A DNA stretch of 64,000 bases from positions 12,855,547-12,919,546 of the forward strand of contig NW_024037058.1 in NCBI RefSeq assembly GCF_015706575.1, in the 5' to 3' direction. Source of the DNA: Patiria miniata (taxonomy: Eukaryota; Echinodermata; Asteroidea; Valvatida; Asterinidae). The notes under the pieces are model-generated. The model saw nothing but the letters and a program-made list of their open reading frames with translations, did no database searches and had not been told where the DNA came from. This document shows, piece by piece, positions 35,332 to 47,200 of the stretch. The position numbers and the translations under genes were made by a program. Position 1 is the stretch's first letter. Every line of letters begins with the position of its first letter.

Positions 35332-38132
35332 CCAAGCTCGACATGATCTCGGAAAGTTCGGGCCAATGCATTTGTGTTCATGCATGTGTGACGTGATTGT
35401 GCCATGTAATTTCTGGAAGGATTATAGCGTTTAGAGTACAAATTAGGCCTAATAGCGGGTTTTTGACCCTATAGTGACCCAATTTTCCAGGACTGCATAA
35501 ATTGGTAGGCGGTCAGTGAACAACAAAGGGTCCGGGTCCGGGGAGCAGTTGATATGGACAACGTGATTTTTAGCCATGCGAGGCTGTTGCTGACGCTTGT
35601 TACTAATGTGAGGATATCCCTGACTCTGGAATCAGGGTCCAGGCAAGACCCTCAGTTTTGAGGATAAGGAACTCACTAGAGCAGACTCGAAAGTAATCTT
35701 CAATGCTGATTTATTTCTCCAACTCAATCATCAAAAGATCCAGCCCATAAAGATCCAAGTGCATAAAAGACCCTACAAAAACCAAAGTAAATAAATAAAA
35801 CATACATGTTTATCATTCTGGAAAATAAATAGGCACTTTATAATGACAAATGTTATCAAAGAAAAACATCATTTACTCATCTTGACCAATCTATTAAGAC
35901 TCTTACCCAGACCACAAGTCACCGGTAGACTACTATGTAAAGAACGGTGCAGCCCACGGGGAGAACTCAAACGCCTGTAAATGCTCTGCAACAGCAGTCA
36001 CTCAGCGCCTAAAGCAAAGGCATACATGTACACAACGTAATTCATAGTTTATGTACACTACATGTACATGTACAGTATATGCACACCGAAAGTACCACGC
36101 AGTGAACTCGACAGTGCATGTGCACCTGTGTACATGCACGAAAGTCCACAGCGCTCATTGCCAACTTGTCAAAACTTGAACACATTAAAGTTTTTGCACC
36201 ACGAAATAACGTGCAAGGAGTGTGCACAATCAGTAAATAACTCACCCTGCAATGGCAGGCTGGCTGAAAGATAAGAGTCCTGTGCAAGTAAAGTATGACA
36301 CGAACAGCAGGCTGCTTGTCAAACTCAGGAGACTTTCTCGAGCGATAAATGTAAGAGCTGTGTTCCAAGCCAAGGCCAAGTTCGCGCAAGGACTATGGTT
36401 GACCAATGGTTAACTAACGTTTGCCCGAACTCTGTCTAGTCGACGATGGTTGACTACGCTAGTCGTCTATTTGGAACACGCCTACTGGGGTTGGTTGCTT
36501 CGCTGGTAACCAATAGCCGCGCGCATTCATAACGCTAGCAGAGAGCCAGGATCCAGAAGTTTTGCGATGACATTTTGACCAGCGTTTGACTAGAGACGTT
36601 CGCACGTTGCTACCAGTGCGCAGGCGTAAGGTACGTCACAAATCAACCACTAGTCGACTAATGATCCTTGCCCGAACTTGGCCCTAGGTGACAATGGCAA
36701 AAAGGCCGCACAAACGCACTGCGCCAGCGCGCGTATCAGACCACATGGGCTGTTCCGTCGTTCCGGTTATATCCCCCTCTGGATTACATTAAGTAGGTTT
36801 CGAAATAATGTTGACGGCAAATCATATGAATTCAAAGAATAAACTAACCGATATAATAAATCCAGATAGTCACGGTGTCTGTTTCATTCCACGGGGTACC
36901 CCAGTACCGTAGTAAGAGCAGCCGAGGAATCACTACCACGGGCTAGTATTAGCCTGGAACAGCAGGAAAAGTGCATGTCCCGCGTACTAAATAAATAGAC
37001 TTTCTTCAAGTCGCAAACCCAGCTCCCCACACTAACCAACAAACCAACGAACCAACTAACAGAGAGACACGACGATTTGTAGAGCTGCTGTTCCGCAGCT
37101 AAAAAAATGCGAATGTATTTGGCTATGTGCCCAGATTTTGTGTGTAGATAGTAAACGCCGTTTGGGGTCTGCTGTTTTACGCGACAATTCGCATTTGTCC
37201 TTTCAGCAATATACAAAGCCTAATATTTTACTCGATCTGGTTTTCATTCAGAAGAGGAATTGTCTCTCAGAGAGCTGCTCACTGACCTCATTGATAAGCT
37301 GGAAGCAGCTCGTGAAGAAGTGACTGGTATGATCAGTTCTAAACACTCGCATTCGTTTTGTTCGGTATCGTTTTTAATCTGAAACAATTATTTGTATTTT
37401 ACCACAAACCGTAAAAACCCGAAATTAATATGACATGTTAATCGTAGTGTTTAGGCTTTAGTAAAAGTTACTGATTACCGACAATTTTGCTTCTCAGCAA
37501 AACTGGAAAAAGACAATTTTGTGGAACTTTTTTTTTCTTTCTTGAAAAAAACGAGGGGTGTAAATCAATTCACAGAAGTCATTATACATGTATAACGAAG
37601 ATTTGTGCCACATCACAATTCAATAACACACTCCATTCTAGATGCTAGATTCGCATGCTCGTAATAGTTTGAATACATTAACAATAAATGATTTCCACTA
37701 AGGAAGATAAATGCAATATTTACAAAGTCTTAGTTTCAGTTGAGATTTAAAAATATTTAAAACTAAAGTACTTTTTAATTTTCTCGGGGTTTTTTGGTTC
37801 CATATTTTGGGGATGCCACCAGCGCAGTACTGTTTTATTATTTTTTTTTATTATTCATCTTTGCTATGATGCCTTGTTTCATTGGACATCCAAACTCGCT
37901 TTTTTTGGTTATGATTATTATTGGTCTGTAAGAATTCCTTTCAAACCAACTGGACATCACAGTACTGCGCCGGGCAAAGGGTCGTTTCATGTACATGTAT
38001 TTTAATTTCTGATTACATTTTTACTGTTTGACATATCTCTTTGGAAAACGTGAAGTCTGTGTCGGAGTGACCTGTCAAGATGGCGAGCACTGTTGGGAAG
38101 AGAGAGGCGGTTTCTTCTGCGTCCCAGATTAA
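30201..38132 (+). CDS. Small secreted cysteine-rich peptide precursor (89 aa, 4 exons)
   Basis: Coding exons are 30201-30270, 31965-32012, 37252-37326 and 38056-38132. Borders are GT/AG, all three introns are phase 1, and the exons sum to 270 bp (89 residues plus TAA). Residues 1-19 form a signal peptide (hydrophobic LTLIALLVMVGYAAA). Then come an acidic pro-region with a Lys-Lys pair (38-39), a probable amphipathic helix (LRELLTDLIDKLEAAREEV), and a C-terminal motif C66-x4-C71-x5-C77-x8-C86 ending VPD. The C-x4-C-x2-G-x2-C spacing resembles the first half of a follistatin-N/EGF-like module. It may be a neuropeptide, defence peptide or protease-binding peptide; I cannot name it. AATAAA at 38333-38338 lies 200 bp past the stop. 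The exon 4 acceptor (GTGAAG) has a weak pyrimidine tract, so that join is the least certain. Not recognised as a known gene. Confidence 0.65.
31441..31660 (+). repeat. Dispersed repeat, copy without the MITE (intron 1 of the peptide gene)
   Basis: It shares TTGACGCGCAC, TTCCTTGTGTGTGACGC, GTACACGC and TGAGGGGGTACTTGTGAACG with 59680-60135. Where that copy holds a 244-bp MITE, this one reads straight through (ACCCCCAACTGTACTTCC), so it preserves the empty site. Confidence 0.75.
32013..34954 (+). other. First part of intron 2 of the peptide gene, nothing further recognised
   Basis: AT-rich intronic sequence with a C-run near 33019-33030 and A/T runs. The short frames at 32486, 32875, 33869 and 34600 have no recognisable domains. 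Confidence 0.4.
34955..35164. mobile_element. hAT-like MITE with CAGTGGCGTAA ends
   Basis: The left end CAGTGGCGTAATTC is mirrored at the right end (GAGTTACGGCACTG). The body is C-rich with several poly-C runs. CAGTG at the tips suggests hAT, but I did not find a matching 8-bp target duplication. Non-coding. Confidence 0.6.
35305..35331 (+). repeat. A27 homopolymer, possible retroposed tail
   Basis: A run of 27 A residues follows about 100 bp in which ATG GCG GAC begins a short frame (35212). It may be the tail of a retroposed copy or SINE, but no body or target duplication was identified. Confidence 0.4.
36374..36683. mobile_element. 310-bp MITE with GGCCAAGTTCG TIRs
   Basis: GGCCAAGTTCGCGCAAGGA at the left is mirrored as TCCTTGCCCGAACTTGGCC at the right. 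Inner GTTGAC/GTCGAC words are also arranged symmetrically. There is no coding frame or clear target duplication. Confidence 0.7.
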
Positions 38133-38795
38133 AGAAAAAATGTGGACATTGCAGACGAGCAAAAGGTACAATAGTTCATACGTTTGTATATGCTGAAGTT
38201 TCATGTCACGTGTTCTGGTTGTAGTAGGCCGTCGTTTTTATCCAATGCAGTCAACTTGAACTCGAAGGTTAATAACACAAATGTTTGCTGCTCTTTAATG
38301 GCTTTTAAAGAAACCTCGCAGAACTTGATTACAATAAAAAATATATATGTTTTATAATCTTTTCAAATAAAGGTGCATTTCTTATTTACAAACACAATGA
38401 ATAACGATAACTTCTCAATCACAGGGTGACATTTGGGTAAACACTGACGAAATGTGTTTTGCAGAAATATATTTGGGTATTAATATTTACAAACTATGTG
38501 TTAATCAAAAAAAAACAGTATAGTCCAAATTGAGAGAATCAAATCATTAGACTTTTTTCCATATTTGTGTCTTTGTTGATTGGACTGTCATATTTTATTG
38601 TTCGATATAGGGCTCTGACGACCCCCCGACACCTGGAACCGAATGAGACAAAGAGCGATTGAAGTAGTATGGCTTTTATATAGTTCAATTATCATTATAT
38701 ATATTGCTTTAGCAAATTAAATAGCACAAAATGCTAGCGGCTTTTAAAAAGTACATCATTAGCTTTATTGCAGTTTTACATGGTTTACTCAGAAG

Positions 38796-39091
38796 AATAA
38801 GCCAGCAGTTCGGTATCTCGATTAGAAGTCCAGGTCAGAGGTCATTTGGGATAAAATCGCTGTCTTGATGATACGCGATGTATGTTACGCGAACGCCCAT
38901 TCTGCTTGTAAATTAACACGCGAGCGATGCGTGCACATAGATATAGAATAACAAGACTATATCTATGGTCGTGCACCCGTCTCGCTGCGCGTTTGTCCCA
39001 CAGTTTAGCGTTCGATTATCCCAAATGACCCGTGAGACCCATATCATTGAGCGCATGCGCAGCTGCAGCTGAAATACCGAACTGGCTTATT
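38796..39091. mobile_element. About 300-bp fold-back element
   Basis: AATAAGCCAGCAGTTCGGTAT on the left is mirrored by ATACCGAACTGGCTTATT on the right. GTCATTTGGGATAA and its reverse complement are placed inside each end. Non-coding. Confidence 0.7.
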
Positions 39092-40107
39092 ATGGCACAT
39101 AATACAAACTATACAATAATGCTGTTAGTCAACATACTCACTGACCTGTCATTTTCACCTGTTTTTTTTTTTTTAATTAGAGGCGCTGTTTTACTATGAC
39201 TTTTTTCGAAAAAAGACATATGATACTGTCCCAGTATAATAATATTCTCAAAATCACGGCTCATAAAGCAGAGAAATAGGCCTATCGTGTTCACCGTACC
39301 AACCAATAGACAGGCAAGGCTTCGCCTCGCCCGCTACGCCAACTTTTTGTTGCACTGTTGTGTATCGTTTAAATTAGATTAAATTTAAATTGCAATAGCA
39401 TCTATGTACACGCTTAATACTCCCTATGGATTATTAGTACAATTCAGCACGGCTGTTTTACCATGACCTTCGAAGCCGACACTATGATACCCATTTTCTT
39501 TATTATGTTACCTTTAGAAAAATAGTAGAAAGTAGTTATAGCTTTGTTTAAGAATGATCAATATACATGATCCCGCGATTGAGTTTATTTGTTTTTGCTT
39601 ACTGGCACCGCCACCAGCCGATAAAACGTATTAAATAAATTCAACGAAAGGATTCGAGCATGAAAATGAATCGACTTTTGGTGTTATACTGTCCATAAAG
39701 TGATGTCTCAGTTTCTGATTTATCTGGTTCCATGAATAATCGGATTTAATTTGCCATCAATCGCAGTCAATATGTTAGTTTTACTCAAAATGTGTATGTG
39801 TGCACTATCTTTGGAAAAAATCTTTGCTTACGCAGGGATAGTTCAACAGAAAGTATTTAGCAGAAGCTCCATCACGCACTAGCCTAGGTATTAGTCGTCG
39901 CATCGCATCGTTATTCTAGTCTGTACGTCAGCGATGTAGTTGTAGCCGCGCGCGGAGCACAACTGGCGGCCTGGGCCTAATTGCTTAGCAAAAAAAATCC
40001 TGGCTTATAAAAGCAATTTACCAGCCAAAACTCCATGTGATTTTCATTCTATAGCAAACAACTGCTGAATACTAACCACGGGCAGTATACATGTACATCA
40101 CATTGAC

Positions 40108-40634
40108 TACACAGGGTGGTGCAAAAAGAACAAAACCCACTTTTGACAGGAATGTTAACTTATTTACTTAACTTGAACTTTTTTTAAAAATAATGTGGTA
40201 AAGTACATTAAATGTAATAGCTCGTGAACCATACGTGGTGAAATTTTTCTTTTTTTTTAAATATCGCAAGAATGGTGCACTATTCTTTCGATTTTTTTAA
40301 ATATATCTTTTCAGTGTTATTATGCTAATTTGAATACAGTACACACCGAAATCATTGTTGGACATGTGTAAGTCTAGTGTAGTGTTTTTTTTTTGTCTTC
40401 AAATCAATCTCTGGAGTCAGTCAAGCGCATGGAATAAAGCCGTCCATGGACAAACGGGTTTGGCCCATAACTACCATATCTCGGAGATAAAATATGAATT
40501 TCTATTCATTTTTTGTCACTTATGTTCAAAAATAAATATTTTAATACCATTAAATTGAATTTTTGAAATACACTCAACAAGTAAGTGAAAATTGCTGTCC
40601 AAAGTGGGTTTCCTTCTTTTTGCACCACCGTGTA
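40108..40634. mobile_element. 523-bp mariner-like MITE, TA target duplication
   Basis: TA (40108-40109 and 40633-40634) flanks ends CACAGGGTGGTGCAAAAAG and CTTTTTGCACCACCGTG. The TIR continues with few mismatches through AAACCCACTTT. TA flanks fit the Tc1/mariner superfamily. There is no transposase frame. A truncated relative lies in MCT-A intron 3. Confidence 0.8.
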
Positions 40635-40673
40635 GAACTACTGTCATGTGATTATGTCAAGTTATCATCAAAG

Positions 40674-41578
40674 TAAGGGGCCATTCAGAATTTTCAATGT
40701 TTTAAAATTTCGATCTTTTTTCCAAATTGTGGGTGGGTGGGTCAAGCTAAATAATTGAAAATCGAAATTCACTTTCCATGGAAAAAGATTAAAAAAAAAA
40801 AAAAGATAAATCTTTTGACTTGCCTGAACTACGCGCAAGCGTTCCGATATCGCGATGCGTGTTTGTTTTCCAACTTCGTCCCCTGTATGTACGTGTATAT
40901 AAACCCACCGTGGCATGAGAGGGAGGTGGTTTTTCAGTAGACTTGGACTCCGGGCGTTTGTAGCGGTTAGGCCGTGCAGAGGCAGCAGGGTACCAGGTGT
41001 ACTAGATCGGCTCTATAACACGCCGCGGGCGTCGGTTACCAATCGCTATAAAAATTGGACAATTCAACCACTGGACTCAAAGACTACAAGGACCGCAGCT
41101 TGTGATGTGATGTCTGCCCAAACCTGCTGTTTTTCTTTCGCTCGTACCCCCGCCCTACAAACAGGAAGAGGGGGGGGGGAGGGGTACGAGTGAATGTTTT
41201 TCTCAGCTACCTCACGTGACAGGCACAACCTCGTTTGTCACATGTCATCCACCTCATCCAGAAAACGACAAAACCACGGTCATCTTTGTGGCTCCCAAAA
41301 CTGCAACTTGTCATTCCCAACAGCATATCAGCTGGCAAAACACAAGAGAAGGTCACCAGTGCAAAAGAGGAAGACCGACAACTTCACGCCGTCACTGAAC
41401 TAGACACACATGTACAGGGGTATACATGTTCATGTTCAAGTATATGTACATGCAAGTGCATGTACATGTACAAGTTCAGTTTTTTTATTAATCGAAATTA
41501 GGGGTGGGTGGGTGGGTCAAAATAATTTGGAAAAAAAGTCGAAATTTTAAAACATTGAACATTCTGAATGGCCCCTAA
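40674..41578. mobile_element. 899-bp Harbinger-like element with TAA target duplication
   Basis: TAA at 40674-40676 and 41576-41578 flanks inverted ends of more than 50 bp (GGGGCCATTCAGAAT..., with TTTTAAAATTTCGA inside). A 3-bp TAA/TTA duplication fits PIF/Harbinger. Inside are a TATATAAAC box near 40896, a G-rich fragment resembling the CTCGTACCCCC MITE family, and TACATGTA repeats. A plus-strand frame at 41194-41403 has a zinc-finger-like C-x4-C ... H spacing but is too weak to call a gene. No transposase recognised. Confidence 0.75.
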
Positions 41579-41776
41579 GACGACTCCGTTAGACTCTTCT
41601 CCCAAGCGCCACAATTTTTGTCGAGACAAGTCTATGCGGCTACATGTGAACAAGGGTGTCAGTTTTCCGAAAAGCCCAAGCACAACCTCTTTTAAAACAT
41701 AACCAAAGTCAGTGAGTTGGCTGGGATGACCCCAAAACCCATGGAGGCGAGGTCAAGATTTATGGACACATCTTAC

Positions 41777-41942
41777 AAGCAACCACCGGACCAATGAGAT
41801 CCCCTACACCACAAAGATGAGATTTATCACATGTCCGGACGCGACTAATTGAGACTGGCCGAGGAAATTTCGAAGCAAAACGTTGTGCAATGGTACCAAT
41901 ACCGATAATACACGCTGAAGCTGCTAAGGATTCATAGGTCTC
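41777..41942 (-). pseudogene. Relic of MCT-like exon 3 (3' part)
   Basis: On the minus strand from 41942 the frame reads ETYESLAASACIIGIGT, then a diverged middle, then CGVGDLIGPVVAC followed by a GTAAG donor-like border at 41776. The two ends match exon 3 of MCT-A and MCT-B (ETYESFAASAC and GVGDLIGPIVAG). The middle, where the paralogues keep an Asn/Arg-rich helix, is altered and polar. No other MCT exons were found nearby. Most likely a decayed paralogue; an exon of a diverged gene is possible. Confidence 0.7.
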
Positions 41943-42163
41943 TATGAATAAATAGATAACATTGATAAATATTACTGTAATTTATAAACAAATCCAGAAA
42001 TTTATAGCATCGTGTCGAGCCTTCGCGACCTTCCGAATACGCATCTGACGTGAAAACCGCCTGATTAAAACAGTGGCGGGACACTCGTTATCCCAACCTT
42101 CCATGATAACAAGAACACACAAGTTTCCTCACCTCCTTGAAAATTGTTCATCAGTATTAATCT

Positions 42164-42382
42164 GGGCGTCGCCAGGATTTTTTTCTAGAATAGGGCAAAG
42201 CACCCCCCCCCCCCCGAAATCCCTGTACCTTTCCAGCATTTTCTCGATTTATCAGTTTTCGAGGGTATGCAGGGACATCCCCCACCCATTACATTAACAG
42301 CAATATGACTTTGCGCCTCTTTTTCTTCCCCCCCCCTTTTGTTGTTGTTACTTTTCCGCCCCCCCCCCCCCCATCGCGACGA
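42164..42382. mobile_element. Poly-C MITE of the GGGCGTCGC family, copy 1
   Basis: It starts GGGCGTCGCCAGGATTTTT and ends near CATCGCGACGAC. It shares order with 54783-55018: TTTCTCGATTTATCAGTTTT, GCAGGGACAT, CCCCCACCC, ATATGACTTTGCGCCTTTTT. It carries two C-runs of about 13-14. Non-coding. Confidence 0.65.
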
Positions 42383-42619
42383 CAATGTTAATCCATAGAC
42401 ATTGAACACCGCCCTCTCTTGCGCTATTCCGCTATTGCCCAGAATATAGCATGAAACGCCGTTCAATAATGCTGACGTGTAAACATTACATTTTATTTGT
42501 AGGCTATCGAGAGTCAACAAAACGGGGAATGTCTATTATTGAGGCTTTACGATGCCATGCGCATGCTTAGAGTTGCATAAGACTCTAGTTACATAGACTC
42601 GTCTCTTCAACCTCTTCTT

Positions 42620-43595
42620 CACCTGTAAGCTCAATCATGTTGTCCGCGACCTCGAGCTGGGAGTGTACCTAAAGTACAGGCTGATGGATCACATTTTGAC
42701 CTTCGGCGCGACAAAGACAACCAAGAGGATCATCCCTTTGCTGATGACTGCGCGCTGGTGGCACACAAGGAATCTGACCTCCAGCGGATCTTTGACAAGT
42801 TTGCAGAAGCCTCCGGTCTTTTAGGTCTCGCCATCAGCCTTGGTAAGACAGAGGTACTTTACCAACCTGCTGTAGCTGCGGCCCCCCAGCCGTCAATTTC
42901 CATTGAGCTCAAGACAGTGGAAAGCTTCAAGTATCTGGGCAGTGTCATCTCTAATGATGGCTCTCCTGACAAAGAAATCAACACCAGGATCTGCATGGGC
43001 AGCAGAGCCCTCGGTCACCTGCGAACACGTGTTCTGAACCAACACAGCATAAAGTTGTCTATAAAATTGAAGGTGTACAAAGCCATCGTCCTTACTAGCC
43101 TCCTGTATGGTTGTGAAACTTGGACTGTATACAGAAGACTACTGAAAATGCTGGAACGCTTCCACATGCGCAGTCTGAGATCAATCCTTGGTGTACGGTG
43201 GCAAGATCGAGTCACAAACCAGGAGATCCTTGATAAGGCAGATACTACAGGCAACGAAGCTACTATCCTGGACTGGCCATGTCACCCGAATGGAAGAATG
43301 CAGAATTTCAAAGCAGCTGTTCTATGGAGAACTCTCTCTTGGAAGGAGAAAACGAGGAAGACCTTGCAAGAGGTACAAAGACTGTGTGAAAGCCAATATC
43401 ACTCATGCGGGCCTCCCACCCAAGGAGATGGAACAGCATGCACATGATCGGGCTGGATGGCGAACCCTTAAACGTCAGGCCCTTGACAGCTTTGAGGAGC
43501 AGAGAAGAGCAGGCATCGCCATCGCCCATGAGAGGAGAAAGGCACCAATCATTTGGACAAAGAAGCTCCCAAATAGGCGATTTGCCAAAAGATGA
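42620..43595 (+). pseudogene. C-terminal reverse-transcriptase fragment of a non-LTR element
   Basis: The catalytic box appears as FADD at 42737-42748, and upstream frame-shifted pieces add a little more of the palm. The main frame (to about 43250) carries FKYLGSVISNDG, LKVYKAIVLTSLLYGCETW and RSILGVRWQDRVTNQEIL. After a frameshift at about 43240 the end continues as LSWTGHVTRMEE and GRRKRGRPCKRYKDCVKAN. This arrangement is common in RTE/I-type LINE polymerases of marine animals. The 5' part and endonuclease are missing and at least two frameshifts are needed, so it is dead. Confidence 0.75.
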
Positions 43596-43619
43596 AATAC
43601 TTGAAGGTTGCGTTATATG

Positions 43620-44240
43620 TTAAGATAATATTTAACTTGAAACACAAATGTATAAAAAACAAATGTATTAAATGTAACATGCACCTTTTGCATTCTAAAA
43701 CTTCTTTTAATGAATCTCAACATAATTTTGCTGAAAACCGCCTGCTCCTCAGGATCTCACTACATGCACATTTATATGGATCCTAATTTAATGCATAGAT
43801 GAATGGATCAATGCAACAGACAACAAACCAACAGAAAACAGATTGATCGACACAATAATCGAATCGACAAACTGACCGACCACCCAGCTGACCGACTAAT
43901 TGACTGACATTGTGATAAATCGACCAAGCCACCAACGGACCAACCGACTAACTCACCTACCGAAATAAATCTTTAGCAGTTTATAGCTTCAACACGTCAC
44001 TTCGTCATGGTTTCTTTTCTTTTCCTTTAAATGTTTTCAACACTCAGCAACACATTTGAATATCCAGTACATGAGATTCTAGTGTATCAATACAGACATG
44101 TTGACTAGGTACCTTAGATGTCTACTCAACAACTTTAAAGTGGTTTGTTGAAGCCCCGAAAGCGTAGGCTCGTTTCCAGGTTTGAGCTCACCGTCCTCAT
44201 TGTAGAACCAAGTATTTTGTATTCACAGTGCTCGGGACGA
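43620..44240. other. Intergenic DNA between the LINE fragment and MCT-B
   Basis: It holds a stretch rich in GACCGAC/CAACCGA words (43850-43960) and no recognisable gene. Confidence 0.4.
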
Positions 44241-44243
44241 AAC

Positions 44244-47200
44244 TCAGTTGTTGGGTGTTTCTCGTTCCTCGTCAATACCAGACTCAATTCTACGAAGCAG
44301 GGGCATAAGCAACATCTGTAAGGCGGCGGCGGCACCCAGACCAGCCAAGACGTAGAACACAGTGCTGAAAGCACCTGTGCTGTCATACGCCAAACCTTTA
44401 GATAAGAAAAAGATACGTGAACGTACATAGACACTCAAAATTCGTTGTGAAGCAGTGTTGTAGGTCCCAAGACCGATCTCGGTCTCGTCTCGGTCTCAGG
44501 AGCTGTGGTCTCGGTCTTGGTCTCGGTCTCGGGAGCTGTGGTCTCGGTCTTGGTCTCGGTCTTGGTCCCCTTTGGTCTCGATATTTTGGCTGGTCTCGGG
44601 TCGAGACCGGCAATATGTAGCATTTACAGCTCGATCAATTACTTTGTTTTCCCTTCCTTCAGTACCGTTGATAGGTAAAACATTTGCTAGCCCGTAGATC
44701 ATGTTGTCGACCTTAATTCTTGTAAACGAATCGTTATATATCGTGGTTGGTTCGGACTGCACGTTGGAAAGTCCCCAAAGTACATGTAAAGCTGCAGCAG
44801 TATCAGTCATGCAGCAAAGCAAATCATTTTGAAAATAGCTCATTTTAAGTACCCCATGCTCGAAAAGCAAAATCCCAGTCAGAAAAAAAATTAATATCTA
44901 TCTAGCTACCACCTCGCAACCGTGTGGGTCTACATGAACAAGTTTATATTCCATGAAAGACATTTTAAAAAATAATTCAATATTTCCTAGCTCCCATTTT
45001 TTTTAAAATCAGGTTAACAAGTCTTGGTAGAATTTAAGTCCTGTTATTATCGGGCAAGATTGGCTGCAGATAACCTATCAAAGTTCATATTTTTTAAGTG
45101 TAACTAATTTGTCAACACGGCCACTGGTCAAAATTGTGTCTGTAATCTTCGTGAATAAAAGGTTATGCGTCTTGTTGTTTTATTTTAGATTATTGTTATC
45201 TTATTATCCGCGTTCTCGGTCTCAGTCTCGGTCCATATTGGTCTCGGTCCGCCTTGAAGGGGCTGGTCTCGGTCTCGGTCTCGAAACTTCAAGTCTCGGT
45301 CTTGGTCTCGGCCTCGGACTATCCGGTCTCGACTGCAACACTGCCTATAAATAGAGTTGGTGATAATGGTGTATACTCCACAGTTGATATACCCATAAAG
45401 CATTGTGAACTTCCAGTCTTTACCAAAAAAATGGCGATGTTAAGTGCCTTTTTCGAAAAATCAATTTTCAAAATATTAAATCAAAATATTTAAAGTTGCT
45501 TCCGTAGTATAGTATTAATAAGGAAAGGACCACCATGCATTAACGGTAGTAGACAGGCAAGAAGACGAGGCAATACAAATATGAAATTGCCTTGCATTTT
45601 GTCATGATTTTATCAAGTAGTAAAAGACAGTTGAATCAAGTTTTGAATATTTGCTTTTTATCGCGAACCAATAACAAACTGTTCTTTGTATATTTAAGGT
45701 ATATGACCCTGATTTTTATTCATTTTGTGTAAGCTCCATCTGACCTTCACTTCATTTGAACATCTTTCAGGCAATTCAACACACCTGAAAATTAATCCGA
45801 GGCTTATTATTGTATCCGTGTTATTTCCATGTCCGCATTAACTTTTGTCCAGATTTACTTATACATGTACTATTTTTAGTAGTAGAGTACGCGTAGGACT
45901 TACCTGCAACTATGGGACCTATTAGATTCCCGACGCCACTGAAAAGGAGCATTATGGCTTGTCCGGAAGCCAAATGGCGTAGACCAACTAATTTACGAAG
46001 TAAAATATTGTTCCATGCAGTGGTGGCTCCTACACACATACCGACGATGCACGCTGAAGCTGCAAAGGATTCATAGGTCTCTGCTTGGGAGCACAGTAAA
46101 CCAACGCAGCACAGCACAAATGAACATGTGCAGAGGGCCTCGACAGGTGTTTTACGGGTCACGAAGAAGCCACTGGACAGCCTGGCGCCCAGACTCCCGA
46201 ACCCAAACATGCTGAGCAGAAATGACGCCTTGAGCTCATCAATCCCAGAGATCTGGGCTCTGGGTACAAGGAAGATCACGGAGCACGAGTAGATCATTTG
46301 GAGTTCTACACACGTCAAGCAGAGAAGAGAAAAGCGATAACTCTTCAGCATCAATTCCAGTTTGAATGCGGAGAACACACCCTTTAAGAAACCCACCAAG
46401 GACAAGCGCTTTAATTTGTGGACATCAGATCGCACTTGTACTTGCTGATGAGTGTTTTGCCCCTCGCTTAATCTTTCATCTCTGTTCGGGTTGCAATCAT
46501 CTACCTTTGAACCGTGCAAGGAACGGTAAAGTGCACCAGCCACACATAGGTTCGCACACATCGCGGCCGCAACAAGCATAGTTCCCCGCCATCCGTATGC
46601 ATCGAGTAAAAGGTGGAAAAGAGGCGGGGACACGACCATAAACGTGCTGCTTCCGGCCATGCAAATGCCGCTGACTTGAGCATAGTACTTCCTAAAGTAG
46701 TCTGCGACAGCAACCGTTGCAGCCATGTAACACAGAGATATTCCCAGACCTGTCACACGTGAAATCAAACAAATTAAAGGATTATCAGGTCGACCGACCG
46801 TATGCTTCTGGCTTTTTCTCTTTGACGAATGATTTAATAACATAACTTTAAGACTGTGTTTAAAGAGTTGTGCATTAGCTCCTTAAGTTAACATTATCAA
46901 ATTTATGAAACAGAAATTTAATACATTTTACCTGTGAAAAATGCAAGGGTGTACATATGGATCAGATTTGATGCCCAGGGGGTCATAAACATGGCAAAAG
47001 ACGTCAGGAATCCGCCCAGGATGCAAGTGAAGCGGTAACCAAACCGGTTGCAAACTACACCCGACAATGCAGCTGTGGGAAAAAGTACAACACTTGTCAT
47101 TCCATTTTTTTTTCCAAATACGTGCAGATACGTGTAAGTAAAATACAACAGCCTTTATGTCTTGAGGAGTTATGTAGAGTACGAATACTAGTATGCAAAA

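Noticed and set aside
38611..38618. Alternative last exon of the peptide gene after GATATAG, adding Gly-Leu-stop
   Set aside because: The phase fits but yields only two residues. The exon at 38056 lies nearer, keeps frame for 25 codons and adds four cysteines, so it is preferred.
41194..41403. C2H2 zinc-finger gene
   Set aside because: Only one weak finger-like spacing inside a Harbinger-like MITE; no full finger or further fingers.
44496..44870. 124-codon minus-strand frame ending in Asp-Arg repeats
   Set aside because: The repeat part is a translation of the GGTCTC array in a transposon inside an MCT-B intron.
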